DNA from: a virus
Virus record (IMG/VR): IMGVR_UViG_3300009076_001992
Span: 1 to 34,539 of that record
Length of the DNA: 34,539 bases
Direction: 5' to 3' (one strand)
The stretch's first letter is position 1. Each line of letters opens with the position of its first letter. The notes beneath the pieces were generated by a model. The model was given only the letters and a program-made list of their open reading frames with translations. It was not told the origin of the DNA and did no database searches. Positions 13,357 through 22,114 of the stretch are shown here, piece after piece. Position numbers and translations under genes: made by a program.

Positions 13357-13836
13357 GTGAGCATAAATAAAAAACTTGCAGCCCTGGGTGTCACCGGAGC
13401 TTTGTCGCTTTCAGCGGCTCTGTTGATTATCCCAAGCGAAGGTGAAGTGCTTGCAGTCTACCTAGATCCGGCGCGAATTCTGACCAGTTGCTATGGCCAC
13501 ACCGGTCCTGAATTAAAAATGGGGCAGACATTTACGCGAGAGCAATGCCTCAAACAGCTGGCTGTTGACCTCCACATACACGACCAGCAATTGCGAAATG
13601 TTGTGAAAGTCCCACTTTCTGAGGGCGAGCACGCTGCTTATCTATCATTTGTTTACAACGTTGGTATCGGTAAGTTCAGGCAATCAACTGCATTGGCAAA
13701 GCTAAACGCTGGCCGCCGCATTGAAGCATGCCACCAGCTTATGCGCTGGGTTTATGCCGACGGAAAAGTCTTAGCCGGTTTACGCACACGCCGGGAAGCA
13801 GAGCGCAAGGTGTGCCTTAAGGATCTAAAAACATGA
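13357..13836 (+). CDS. SAR endolysin (GH24 lysozyme, phage 21 R type)
   Basis: A 159-residue muramidase. GTG 13357 is chosen because GGGGGA precedes it; upstream TTG codons are alternatives. The N-terminus (about 8-26) is a weakly hydrophobic Ala/Gly/Ser/Leu segment, a signal-anchor-release domain, with no cleavage site. The GH24 active site follows at once: E28-G, D37 and T43 with the exact E-x8-D-x5-T spacing, then S-C45-Y-G-H-T. A Cys at this place is used for activity control in R21-type enzymes. The enzyme waits tethered in the inner membrane and is freed when the membrane is depolarised. Rz follows with an ATGA overlap. Confidence 0.88.
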   Translation: MSINKKLAALGVTGALSLSAALLIIPSEGEVLAVYLDPARILTSCYGHTGPELKMGQTFTREQCLKQLAVDLHIHDQQLRNVVKVPLSEGEHAAYLSFVYNVGIGKFRQSTALAKLNAGRRIEACHQLMRWVYADGKVLAGLRTRREAERKVCLKDLKT

Positions 13837-14327
13837 TGAAACTCGGTAACACCTTAAAGCTGGGCGTGCTTTACGCATTGGCCTTGGCAATTGTTTGCAC
13901 TGGATTGTTTGCGGGCTATCAAACTTTTCAGCTGGTCACTGCTGAAAACACTATTGGCGTTCAGCAATCCACCATCACCAATCAGAAGTTGGAAATCGAT
14001 GGTTTGGCCTCTGAAGTTGTTTTTCTGAATGGCGAAATTTCGCAGCTGGCCGAACACGCTGAGCTGGTCGCAATGCTCAACTTAGAACACGAACAACAAA
14101 CCAAAATAATTACCGACACAGGTAACGATTGGCTGGTCAACTCCAACAAACTACAGGTATCAGAACATGAACCGACTCGCTCCTGGGCTTCTACTGCTTT
14201 GCCTGATGATGCTCGTCAGTTGCTCTACGGCTCCAGTCGAAGTCAGAACGGTGATAGTAAAACAGCCGGTTTATATCCTGCCTCCGTTAAACATAGTGAG
14301 CGGCGGTTGCCCATTGCCGCCATTTAG
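13833..14327 (+). CDS. Rz: Rz-like i-spanin
   Basis: A 164-residue inner-membrane spanin subunit. One N-terminal membrane segment (about 9-30, L-G-V-L-Y-A-L-A-L-A-I-V-C) is followed by a periplasmic coiled-coil region (about 38-100, Q-Q-S-T-I-T-N-Q-K-L-E-I-D-G-L). It overlaps the endolysin by four bases and carries the start of an out-of-frame lipoprotein gene at 14167, the classic Rz/Rz1 arrangement. With Rz1 it spans the periplasm and fuses inner and outer membranes in the last step of lysis. Confidence 0.82.
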   Translation: MMKLGNTLKLGVLYALALAIVCTGLFAGYQTFQLVTAENTIGVQQSTITNQKLEIDGLASEVVFLNGEISQLAEHAELVAMLNLEHEQQTKIITDTGNDWLVNSNKLQVSEHEPTRSWASTALPDDARQLLYGSSRSQNGDSKTAGLYPASVKHSERRLPIAAI

Positions 14328-14463
14328 CGGCAAAACAAATCTGGACCATCATCGATACACCCTGCAGCTGATTACCGATATTAAACTGTGTGATCTGCAC
14401 ATGAAGCGGTATCGGCGTTGGTGGGAAGTTCGCAGCAAAGAACTTGGAGAAAACAGTGGCTGA
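14167..14463 (+). CDS. Rz1: Rz1-like o-spanin lipoprotein
   Basis: A 98-residue protein begun inside Rz in another frame and running 136 bases past it. A lipoprotein signal ends L-M-M-L-V-S-C, with C19 as the lipidated residue; Ser at +2 predicts outer-membrane sorting. The mature part has V-Y-I-L-P-P and C-P-L-P-P, matching the Pro-rich character of o-spanins, and is longer than lambda Rz1. It partners with Rz. Confidence 0.82.
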   Translation: MNRLAPGLLLLCLMMLVSCSTAPVEVRTVIVKQPVYILPPLNIVSGGCPLPPFSGKTNLDHHRYTLQLITDIKLCDLHMKRYRRWWEVRSKELGENSG

Positions 14464-14689
14464 CAAGTTCGCAACTTCTGCCTCTTACACCGTGAGCGGC
14501 GCTACCGTTGTTGGTGGCGCTTTGTCACTTTCGGATATAGCCCTTTTTGTCGGCATCATAGGCACTTTGGCTACTTTGTTTTTAACCTGGTATTTCAAAA
14601 AACGTTCGGATGAACGTGAGCAGAGCAAGCATTTGATTGAAATGGCCAAGCTGCAAGCTGAGTTAGAAAAACTGGTGGAGAACGACTGA
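14456..14689 (+). CDS. Pinholin-like holin (S21 type)
   Basis: A 77-residue protein starting at GTG 14456 with TTGGAG upstream. Residues about 8-22 (T-S-A-S-Y-T-V-S-G-A-T-V-V-G-G) form a weakly hydrophobic first segment like the externalising SAR helix of S21, and about 27-46 (I-A-L-F-V-G-I-I-G-T-L-A-T-L-F-L) a true membrane helix. Y-F-K-K-R and a charged tail follow, as in S21. It would make small depolarising pores that trigger the SAR endolysin. It is last in the lysis cassette, unlike phage 21 where the holin is first. Confidence 0.72.
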   Translation: MADKFATSASYTVSGATVVGGALSLSDIALFVGIIGTLATLFLTWYFKKRSDEREQSKHLIEMAKLQAELEKLVEND

Positions 14690-14723
14690 TGTTTGGAATT
14701 TCCGCTATTTCGGGAGCCAGAGA

Positions 14724-15254
14724 ATGTCTCGGATAGTCGCCCAGGCGCCAGAGCCGCATTTATTGAATAAAACCGATATGTGTAGCAGCCTAAATATCAG
14801 CACTCAGGCGTACGACAAGTGGGATGTGCCATGCCACAGCAAGAAAGGCCGTGAAACCTTTTATACCGTGGCTGATGTGGTGCAAAACCGGCTCGGCAAT
14901 GCAGCAAAAAAAGCAATTCAGTCAGAGCCTGAACCTGGTGCACCCAATATCGATTTTGAGCGGTACCGACTGACCAAGGCGCAGGCCGACTCACAAGAAC
15001 TTAAAAACCAGAAAGACCAGCAAGAGGTGGTTGAAACATCTTTTGCCAGTTTTGCTCTGGTGAAGCTGGCCGCGCAAATCGGTTCGATACTGGATCAGGT
15101 CCCACTAACGATAAAGCGCCGTTTTCCGGAGCTGGAGCAGCGGACGATAGAAGCCATCAAAGCTGAAATTATCAAAGCCCAGAACATTGCCTGCGAAGTA
15201 GGCGACAAACTACCGGATATTTTGGATGACTATTTGCGCAGTACAGATCCGTAA
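14724..15254 (+). CDS. Terminase small subunit (Nu1/DUF1441-like)
   Basis: A 176-residue DNA-recognition subunit. The N-terminal winged-helix part (about 12-60: L-L-N-K-T-D-M-C-S-S-L-N-I-S-T-Q-A-Y, then F-Y-T-V-A-D-V-V) matches Nu1-like proteins, which bind cos or pac DNA. A long helical C-terminus (about 80-170) would contact the large subunit. It starts 34 bases after the holin and overlaps the large subunit start by 29 bases. The immediate upstream gap is too short for a lambda-like cos. Confidence 0.82.
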   Translation: MSRIVAQAPEPHLLNKTDMCSSLNISTQAYDKWDVPCHSKKGRETFYTVADVVQNRLGNAAKKAIQSEPEPGAPNIDFERYRLTKAQADSQELKNQKDQQEVVETSFASFALVKLAAQIGSILDQVPLTIKRRFPELEQRTIEAIKAEIIKAQNIACEVGDKLPDILDDYLRSTDP

Positions 15255-17211
15255 CCTGCAGCAAAAAGTCCGCGCAGGCCTGCGCTCTCTTTACCGGCCG
15301 CCGATGCTCACGGCAACAGAATGGGCAGATGAAAACTTTTATCTTTCGAGTGAATCAAGCTACCAAGAAGGTCGTTGGAAGACATTGCCGTTTCAAGTCG
15401 CGATTTTAAACGCGATGGGCAACGATGTGATCCGTACTGTTGATGTGGTGAAATCGGCGCGGGTCGGCTATTCCAAATTGCTGATGGCCGCAAATGGTTA
15501 TTTCTGCGAGCACAAAAAACGAAATATTCTGCTGTTTCAGCCGACCGATAGTGCGGCTGAATCATTCATGAAATCGCACGTCGAAAGTGCAATCCGCGAC
15601 ATTCCAGTCTGGGCAAAACTTGCTCCGTGGCTGGGGAAAAAACACCGGGATAACACCCTTGATACGAAGCGATTCACTAATGGCAAACAGCTCTGGGTGT
15701 TGGGTGGGAAGTCAGCAAAAAACTACCGAGAAAAATCCGTTGATGTTGTTGAGTACGACGAGCTTGCTGGTTTCGACGACGATGTGGAAAAAGAAGGTTC
15801 GCCCACTATTTTGGGGGACAAACGGATCGAGGGTTCGGTTTTCCCGAAATCCATTCGGGGGTCAACGCCCAAGATCCGCGGCCAGTGCCAAATGGAAAAG
15901 GCCGCTGACGAAAGTCCGCATGAATTTTATTTTTACCTACCTTGCCCGCATTGTGGCGAGATGCAACGTCTTAAATGGGGCGGCAAAGACGAGCACTTTG
16001 GCATCAAATGGGATGCCGGAAAACCTGAAACGGCATATTACCACTGTGAGCACAATGGGTGTGTGATCCGCAATCAGTCCCTAATGGACATGCAGGAAAA
16101 TCCCCAGGCGGAATGGCGCTGTCAGAAATCAGGACTGCGAACTAAAAACGGGTATGACTATTATTTCGACAATGGAGAAATTGCGCCAACGCCAGATTGT
16201 GTAGCGTTTTACATTTGGACGGCATACAGCCCTTTTACTACTTGGCGGCAGATTGTCACCGATTTTTACAAAGCCAAAGGCGATCAATCAAAACTCAAAA
16301 CCTTTGTGAACACCACTTTAGGTGAAACATGGGATGAGGACCAAGGCGAACGGTTGGAGTGGGAAGACTTAAAGCGCCGCCGTGAAATGTATCCGGCCGG
16401 TAAAGTCCCTGGCTGGGCGGTTTATTTAACCGCCGGTGTTGATACACAAGATGACCGGTACGAGGGCCGCGTCTGGGCTTGGGGGCCAGGTGATGAATGC
16501 GCGTTGATTGACCGTTTTATCATTTACGGTGAACCAGACAGTCAAATTATTAAAGACAAAGTTGCTGAGCGGTTAAACCGTAGCTACCAGCGTGCTGATG
16601 ATCTGCTATTGCCTATCGGTATCATCTGCTGGGACTCCGGCGGCCACTACACAGACACTGTATATGCAATGTCTAAAAAGATGGGGGTGATGAGGGTTAT
16701 CCCTGTGAAAGGTGCCAACGTCTACGGTAAACCAATCAGCAATTTCCCGCGCAAACGTAATAACAAAGGCGTGTATCTCACGGAAGTCGGTACCGACAAC
16801 GCCAAAGAACTTATCTACTCAAGACTTAAAAAACAACCGGATCTGACTCACAGAACGCCGGGTGCTATCCATTTGCCGCTCAGCGATGACATCTGTGATG
16901 ACGAAGAACTCAAGCAGCTGACAGCAGAGCGAAAAATTGCCGAGCGAAAAAACGGCACCACTGTTTATCGATGGAGCAGTGGCGGTCGGCGTAATGAAGC
17001 GCTCGACTGTCTTGTGTACGCGATGGCCGCGCTGGATATCGCTAAAACCCGCATGGGAATTTCTCTGGAAAAACTAGCTGTAGATTTAGCGCCAAAACCA
17101 ACAGTGAATGATGAAACAGAACCGGAAACAACGCCGAAACTACAAAACAAACAACGTAAATCAGCTGGCAATAGTTGGCTGGGCAATTCAACCAGTGGGG
17201 GTTGGCTTTGA
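15226..17211 (+). CDS. A: Terminase large subunit, lambda GpA family
   Basis: A 661-residue packaging ATPase/nuclease, close to lambda gpA (641). The ATPase domain has a Walker A-like K-S-A-R-V-G-Y-S-K (76-84), L-L-F-Q-P-T-D and a Walker B V-V-E-Y-D-E (174-179). An inserted zinc-finger-like element has C240-x2-C243 and C274-x4-C279. The nuclease domain follows with G-V-D-T-Q-D-D-R (about 412-419) and W-D-S-G-G-H. It cuts and pumps DNA into proheads with the portal. The true start may be 15226 or an internal ATG at 15304; overlap with the small subunit supports the former. Confidence 0.92.
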   Translation: MTICAVQIRNLQQKVRAGLRSLYRPPMLTATEWADENFYLSSESSYQEGRWKTLPFQVAILNAMGNDVIRTVDVVKSARVGYSKLLMAANGYFCEHKKRNILLFQPTDSAAESFMKSHVESAIRDIPVWAKLAPWLGKKHRDNTLDTKRFTNGKQLWVLGGKSAKNYREKSVDVVEYDELAGFDDDVEKEGSPTILGDKRIEGSVFPKSIRGSTPKIRGQCQMEKAADESPHEFYFYLPCPHCGEMQRLKWGGKDEHFGIKWDAGKPETAYYHCEHNGCVIRNQSLMDMQENPQAEWRCQKSGLRTKNGYDYYFDNGEIAPTPDCVAFYIWTAYSPFTTWRQIVTDFYKAKGDQSKLKTFVNTTLGETWDEDQGERLEWEDLKRRREMYPAGKVPGWAVYLTAGVDTQDDRYEGRVWAWGPGDECALIDRFIIYGEPDSQIIKDKVAERLNRSYQRADDLLLPIGIICWDSGGHYTDTVYAMSKKMGVMRVIPVKGANVYGKPISNFPRKRNNKGVYLTEVGTDNAKELIYSRLKKQPDLTHRTPGAIHLPLSDDICDDEELKQLTAERKIAERKNGTTVYRWSSGGRRNEALDCLVYAMAALDIAKTRMGISLEKLAVDLAPKPTVNDETEPETTPKLQNKQRKSAGNSWLGNSTSGGWL

Positions 17212-17411
17212 GTCAAGTTTTAATTCAACAGATGATCGACGCCTATCTGGCTGCCGAGCTGGACGTTTTGGCCGGTAAAACCGTGGTTCTCAATGGCAAA
17301 ACACTGAGTACGGAAGATCTGAACGAAATCCGGTCAGGCCGGCAAGAGTGGGAGCGCCGCTTAAATGCAGTTACCTTGCCTCGTGGTCCGAGCTTGGCGA
17401 GGTTTGTTTAA
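17208..17411 (+). CDS. gpW-like head-tail joining protein
   Basis: A 67-residue protein. TTG 17208 overlaps the terminase stop and is preceded by GTGGGGG, so it is preferred to the in-frame ATG at 17175. It has helical L-I-Q-Q-M-I-D-A-Y-L-A-A-E-L-D-V-L, then G-K-T-V-V-L-N-G-K and S-T-E-D-L-N-E-I, the helix-hairpin-helix shape of gpW. gpW plugs the portal and makes the tail-docking site. It sits exactly between terminase and portal, as in lambda, and its stop overlaps the portal start (TAATG). Confidence 0.78.
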   Translation: MSQVLIQQMIDAYLAAELDVLAGKTVVLNGKTLSTEDLNEIRSGRQEWERRLNAVTLPRGPSLARFV

Positions 17412-18946
17412 TGAGATTTATTGACAATGCCATAGGCATCATCTCGCCGGGATGGGCATTAAAACGCTGTGCCGCCCGCATGCAGTTTGAATCATTGCGA
17501 GCTTATGAAGCGGCTAAGCCTGGGCGCACACACAAGGGTAAAAAAGAAACCCGTTCTGCAAACAACGCTGTTTTTGCGGCGGGTAAATCCCTACGCGAGC
17601 AGGCTCGGTGGTTAGATGAAAATCACGACCTCAGCATTGGTATTCTGGATCGGCTGGAAGAGCGAGTGATCGGTGCTAATGGCATCGTAATTGAACCGCA
17701 GCCGCGTAGCCTTGCCGGTGAGTTGTTGCCTGATCTTGCGGATGAGCTGCAGCGCCGGTTTGCCAACTGGTCATTAAAACCCGATGTTACTGGTCAGTTT
17801 ACCCGTCCAGAGCTGGAGCGGCTTATTTTACGCTCAGCACTTCGGGATGGTGATGTTTTCGGCCAGCTCGTTCGCGGCAGGGTAAGTAAATTTAACCACC
17901 CAAATCCACAAGGCACGCCGTTCAGTATCGAAGCGCTGGAAGCTGACTTTATACCTTATGAGCTCAGTGAACCGGCCAAGCGGATCCGGCAGGGGCTAGA
18001 GTTAAACACCTGGGGGCAGGTGCTGAATTACCACGTATTGCTCGACCATCCTGCGGAACAGGTCGGTTTTCGTTACACAACTAAACCAGTTCCATCGGCC
18101 AACATGCTGCACTTACGCTTTGTGCGCCGGTTGCACCAACTGCGTGGTGTCAGCGTGTTCCACGGCATTATAACCCGGTTGGGCGATATCAAAGATTATG
18201 AAGAGTCCGAGCGGGTAGCAGCAAGAATTAGTGCTGCATTAGCATTTTATATCAAGCGGGGTTCGCCTGATGCATATGTGACGCCGACCAGCTCAACAGG
18301 TGGTCGCGAAATTCAAATTGCACCTGGTATGACGTTTGACGATCTAGCCCCGGGTGAAGATGTCGGGATGATTGAATCGAACCGGCCAAACACCCACCTC
18401 GCTGAATTTCGAAATGGCCAGCTCAAAGCATGTGCCGCGGGTACCCGCAGCAGCTACTCAAGTATTAGCCGTGACTATAAAGGCAGTTATTCAAGCCAGC
18501 GCCAAGAACTGGTGGAGCAAGACGAATCCAACCGGATCCTGCAGCAATGGTTTGTGGCGGGCTGGTCACGGCCAACTTATCGCGAGTGGCTGAAGATGGA
18601 GCAGCTAAATAAAGTTGACCCGCTTGTGCTTCCGGCAGATTTAGACCTGCGAACTTTATTTGATGCGGTTTATTTCGGTCCAACCATGCCATGGATTGAC
18701 CCTAAAAAAGAGGCCGAAGCCTGGGCCGAGATGATTTCCGGCAATGCCGCCACCGAGGCCGAATGGGTGCGTGCCCGTGGCCGAAACCCAACAGAAACGA
18801 AGCGGCAGCGGCAACGTGAAGTTGCCTATAACCGCGAAAATAAAATGGTGACCGAAAATGACCCAACTGATGGCACAGCAGCAAAATCAAAATCAGCTGT
18901 TCAACCCAATGGCCAGCGACCAGATGAAGATGATGCCAGCGAATAG
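17411..18946 (+). CDS. B: Portal protein, lambda GpB family
   Basis: A 511-residue portal starting M-R-F-I-D-N at 17411. N-terminal W-A-L-K-R-C-A-A-R and A-R-W-L-D-E-N-H-D-L-S-I-G-I-L are Phage_portal_2 landmarks, as are R-D-G-D-V-F-G-Q-L (about 145), L-R-F-V-R-R-L-H-Q-L-R-G-V-S (about 235) and Y-S-S-I-S-R-D-Y-K-G-S-Y-S-S-Q-R (about 350). Twelve copies form the DNA channel at one head vertex. The C-terminus is polar and overlaps the capsid fusion start by 89 bases. Confidence 0.92.
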   Translation: MRFIDNAIGIISPGWALKRCAARMQFESLRAYEAAKPGRTHKGKKETRSANNAVFAAGKSLREQARWLDENHDLSIGILDRLEERVIGANGIVIEPQPRSLAGELLPDLADELQRRFANWSLKPDVTGQFTRPELERLILRSALRDGDVFGQLVRGRVSKFNHPNPQGTPFSIEALEADFIPYELSEPAKRIRQGLELNTWGQVLNYHVLLDHPAEQVGFRYTTKPVPSANMLHLRFVRRLHQLRGVSVFHGIITRLGDIKDYEESERVAARISAALAFYIKRGSPDAYVTPTSSTGGREIQIAPGMTFDDLAPGEDVGMIESNRPNTHLAEFRNGQLKACAAGTRSSYSSISRDYKGSYSSQRQELVEQDESNRILQQWFVAGWSRPTYREWLKMEQLNKVDPLVLPADLDLRTLFDAVYFGPTMPWIDPKKEAEAWAEMISGNAATEAEWVRARGRNPTETKRQRQREVAYNRENKMVTENDPTDGTAAKSKSAVQPNGQRPDEDDASE

Positions 18947-20885
18947 CTGGTATCAGATGAAGAATCAAAACGGCACCGCCGAGCTGATGATTTATGAAGA
19001 AATTGGTTTCTGGGGCATCACCGCCCAGCAGTTCGCCCGCGATCTGGCAGCCCTTGGCCGTGTTACCAAAATTGAAGCTCGGATCCATTCCCCTGGTGGC
19101 GATGTGTTTGAAGGCATGGCGATCTACAACCTGCTAAAGGGCCACCCGGCTCACAAAGTTTGCCATATCGACGGTTTGGCTGCGTCTATGGCCAGTGTGA
19201 TTGCAATGGCATTTGACGAAATCATCATGCCGGAAAACGCCATGATGATGATCCACAAACCGTGGGGCGGCACCATCGGGGATGCGGATGACATGCGTAA
19301 GTATGCGGATCTGCTTGATAAAGTCGAAAGCACACTCATCGGTGCCTATAAGACAAAAACTGGCTTGTCCGACGAAGAACTGCAGGCACTGCTTGCAGAT
19401 GAAACCTGGTTAACCGGTGCCGAGGCTGTTGCCAAAGGCTTTGCTGACACGTTAGTTCAACCGCTGCAAATGGCAGCACAACTTAATTCCAAACGTTTGA
19501 AGGATTTCAAAAACATGCCAGAAGCATTGAAAAACTTGTTTGCCCCACAAGGCAACGCACCGGCCGCTCCAGCCCCTGCAACACCAATCGCAGCCGCGCC
19601 ATCGGTAGCTGATATCCAAGCCGCCGCAGCAGTAGCTAACAAACAACGCATTGATGGTATTAATGCTGTTTTTGCTGCGTTTCCATCATTTAGTACTGAA
19701 TTAGTGGCTTGTATTTCGGACGCAAACTGTACTCCGGAACAAGCCAAAGACAAACTACTTGCCAAGCTGGGCGAGCAAGCAGCACCTTCCGCGCCAAACG
19801 CCGGCGCTCGTCATCATGGCCATATTACTAACGGTAATTTAGTTGGTGATTCAGTTCGCGCCACATTAATGGCCCGCGCTGGTCATGCGGAACGTGAAAA
19901 AACAAATACCTATGCTAGCTACTCATTGCGGGAACTGGCACGCGCTTCTTTAATGGATCGTGGTATTGGAGTCACAGGTGAAAATATCATGGCTGTTGTG
20001 GGGATGGCCTTCACGCACAGCAGCAGTGATTTTGGTTCAATCTTATTAGATGTAGCCAATAAATCCGTGTTGCTCGGCTGGGAGCAAGCTGAAGAAACAT
20101 TCCAGCTGTGGACCAAAAAAGGCGATTTAAGCGATTTTAAAATTGCTAACCGAATTGGTTTGGGTGAATTTGGCAGTCTGCGTGAGGTCCGCCAAGGGGC
20201 TGAATACAAATACGTGACAATCAGTGATCGTGCTGAAAAAATTGCTCTGGCCACCTATGGTGAGTTATTCAGTATTACCAGACAGGCCATCATTGACGAT
20301 GATATGAACGTTTTGACCAGTGTGCCGATGAAAATGGGGGCGGCTGCCCGTGGGACAATCGGCGATTTGGTTTATGCGGTCCTGACCAAAAATCCAAAAA
20401 TGTCCGACAATAAAGATCTGTTCCATACAGATCATAAAAACACTCTTGGCGGTGCTGCTACCGTCGAAACGCTTGGAGCCGCAAAAACTTTGATGCGTAA
20501 CCAGAAAGCTCAGGGCGGCCGGTCATTGAATATCCGTCCGGAGTTTGTACTTTGTGCAGTGTCAAAAGAAGACTCCATTCGTCAGACTATCCAATCTTCG
20601 TCTGTGCGCGGCGCCGATGCGAACGCAGGTATTACCAACCCGATTAAAGATTTTGCGAAAGTCATCGGCGAATCACGTCTGGATGATGATAGCCCGGATA
20701 AATGGTACCTGGCTGCCGGTCAGGGTAAAGACACTATCGAAGTGGCCTATCTCGATGGCGTTGATTTGCCTTATATCGAGCAGCAACAGGGCTTTAACAT
20801 TGACGGCGTCGCCACCAAAGTCCGGATTGATGCAGGCGTTGCACCGCTCGATTTCCGCGGCTTAGTTCGCAGTACCGGTGTTTAA
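18858..20885 (+). CDS. ClpP-like prohead protease fused to major capsid protein
   Basis: A 675-residue fusion. Residues about 35-205 are a ClpP-type protease with catalytic S110 in G-L-A-A-S-M-A-S, H133 in M-I-H-K-P-W-G and D181 in L-A-D-E-T-W-L-T. A scaffold-like Ala/Pro/Gln-rich linker spans about 225-320. The major capsid domain runs from about 330 to 675, ending G-V-A-P-L-D-F-R-G-L-V-R. Lambda splits these tasks between C (with nested Nu3) and E; here one chain supplies protease, scaffold and shell, so self-cleavage should release the capsid protein. A strong terminator follows. The start overlaps the portal gene. Confidence 0.9.
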   Translation: MTQLMAQQQNQNQLFNPMASDQMKMMPANSWYQMKNQNGTAELMIYEEIGFWGITAQQFARDLAALGRVTKIEARIHSPGGDVFEGMAIYNLLKGHPAHKVCHIDGLAASMASVIAMAFDEIIMPENAMMMIHKPWGGTIGDADDMRKYADLLDKVESTLIGAYKTKTGLSDEELQALLADETWLTGAEAVAKGFADTLVQPLQMAAQLNSKRLKDFKNMPEALKNLFAPQGNAPAAPAPATPIAAAPSVADIQAAAAVANKQRIDGINAVFAAFPSFSTELVACISDANCTPEQAKDKLLAKLGEQAAPSAPNAGARHHGHITNGNLVGDSVRATLMARAGHAEREKTNTYASYSLRELARASLMDRGIGVTGENIMAVVGMAFTHSSSDFGSILLDVANKSVLLGWEQAEETFQLWTKKGDLSDFKIANRIGLGEFGSLREVRQGAEYKYVTISDRAEKIALATYGELFSITRQAIIDDDMNVLTSVPMKMGAAARGTIGDLVYAVLTKNPKMSDNKDLFHTDHKNTLGGAATVETLGAAKTLMRNQKAQGGRSLNIRPEFVLCAVSKEDSIRQTIQSSSVRGADANAGITNPIKDFAKVIGESRLDDDSPDKWYLAAGQGKDTIEVAYLDGVDLPYIEQQQGFNIDGVATKVRIDAGVAPLDFRGLVRSTGV

Positions 20886-20901
20886 TCCGCAGTAAATAAC
20901 T

Positions 20902-20923
20902 AAGGGGCTTCGGCCCCTTTTTT
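20902..20923 (+). terminator. Strong intrinsic terminator after the capsid gene
   Basis: AAGGGGC (20902-20908), loop TTCG, GCCCCTT (20913-20919) and six T ending at 20923. A UUCG tetraloop makes this very stable. Being inside the late operon, it must be read through to make tail proteins, or it lowers downstream output relative to capsid. Confidence 0.88.
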
Positions 20924-20949
20924 GATCACTCCTTTTTGAGATAAATCAT

Positions 20950-21273
20950 ATGAAAAATTATGTTGGCGAAGGCCGGACTATTACTTTCATCGCTGCAGCA
21001 GCTCTGGCCGCTGGCCAAGTAACGAATGTGGGTGAACTGATCGTTGTAGCTATCGATGCCGCGGCTTCTGGTGCCCCTTGCGTTGGTGTAACAGAAGGTG
21101 TTTTTGCATTGCCTAAAGCTCAAGGAACTGAGCTGACTGTTGGCGAAAAGGTATGGTTGGCATCTGGTCAAATCACAGATAACAGCGGTGCCGCAGGCGC
21201 AATTTATGCCGGCAAAGTGTTCTTAGATGCAGGCAATGGCACAACCAGTGTTGATGTGAAAATTAACGCTTAA
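20950..21273 (+). CDS. DUF2190-like capsid cement protein
   Basis: A 107-residue beta-rich protein: G-E-G-R-T-I-T-F-I-A-A-A-A-L-A-A-G-Q-V (about 6-24), V-G-V-T-E-G-V-F-A-L-P-K (about 45-56) and G-E-K-V-W-L, typical of DUF2190 proteins encoded right after capsid genes. They decorate or stabilise the expanded head, replacing lambda gpD. The stop/start overlap with the next gene (TAATG) shows coupling. Confidence 0.8.
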   Translation: MKNYVGEGRTITFIAAAALAAGQVTNVGELIVVAIDAAASGAPCVGVTEGVFALPKAQGTELTVGEKVWLASGQITDNSGAAGAIYAGKVFLDAGNGTTSVDVKINA

Positions 21274-21563
21274 TGGCACTGCAAAGTAAAATGGCGAGGC
21301 TGTTCCGGAAACTGGCCTCGCCGTGTCAATTCATTCCGGGCGATGGCTCTGTGCCATTTGAACGTTTAGTCAGCACCGGCAATAACCGCCGTGAGCTGGT
21401 AAAGCAGTCAGAATTTATAGCTGAGCCGGTCCTGCTTGCAAGTTTTCTGAAATCCGAAGGTGCTGTGGCCGCAGGTGACGTTTTTGAGTTAAACGGTCAA
21501 ATACACGAATTAACTCAAATGTACCTGATGGATGATTTCAGCGTTGATTGGATCTACATCTGA
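21273..21563 (+). CDS. Head-tail joining protein (gpFII position)
   Basis: A 96-residue protein lying between cement and Z-like genes, where lambda has FII. It has N-terminal M-A-R-L-F-R-K-L-A-S and a small beta domain with G-A-V-A-A-G-D-V-F-E-L-N-G (about 63-75). Ends D-F-S-V-D-W-I-Y-I. Probably a completion or stopper protein; assigned mainly on position. Its stop overlaps the next start (TGATG). Confidence 0.6.
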   Translation: MALQSKMARLFRKLASPCQFIPGDGSVPFERLVSTGNNRRELVKQSEFIAEPVLLASFLKSEGAVAAGDVFELNGQIHELTQMYLMDDFSVDWIYI

Positions 21564-22114
21564 TGGCACTCAAAATCGAAGGCTTTGCCAACGTTAACCG
21601 TGAGCTCAAGCGTTTTTCAGACAAACAAAAGCCAGCCATAGCCCGGGCATTGCAAAGCACTGCAGCTATGGGCCGTGATTTGGCCGTTGACGCCATTTTT
21701 AAGCGTTATGGATATGCTGATCGTAGTTATGTCGACCAGCATCTGAGTATTCGTTTAAATGAGGCAAAGTTGGAAGCTCGGATCATTGGCCGGTACCGGC
21801 CTTCAACTATTTCACGATTTGTCACTAAAGGGCTTACTCGCGCAAGCAAAACTGCGCCTACCAGACCGGTGGCCGCCGGATTGCGTGTAAGTGTCATGCG
21901 AAACAAAGTGAGCACCTGGCGCACCGCATTTTTGTTCCGCGGCCGAAATGGCAATGAACTGGTCACTATTCGCTATAAGGGCGAGAAGTGGCGAAAAATA
22001 CCCCGCTCACAATACGGTCCGTCAGTGGCTGGTAGCTTTGCGGCAGTTCGTCAAAGTCTTGAGCCGGTGCTGGTAGACCACTTGCGTACTACTTTTCAAA
22101 GGCTGACACGATGA
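21563..22114 (+). CDS. Minor tail protein Z-like
   Basis: A 183-residue basic protein starting M-A-L-K-I-E-G-F at 21563; the earlier in-frame ATG at 21548 would overlap its neighbour more. It resembles prophage minor tail protein Z: helical N-terminus with A-R-A-L-Q-S-T-A-A-M-G-R-D, then many Arg/Lys and W-R-T-A-F-L-F-R-G-R-N-G. It completes the tail top before head joining. It overlaps the U-like gene by four bases. Confidence 0.72.
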   Translation: MALKIEGFANVNRELKRFSDKQKPAIARALQSTAAMGRDLAVDAIFKRYGYADRSYVDQHLSIRLNEAKLEARIIGRYRPSTISRFVTKGLTRASKTAPTRPVAAGLRVSVMRNKVSTWRTAFLFRGRNGNELVTIRYKGEKWRKIPRSQYGPSVAGSFAAVRQSLEPVLVDHLRTTFQRLTR

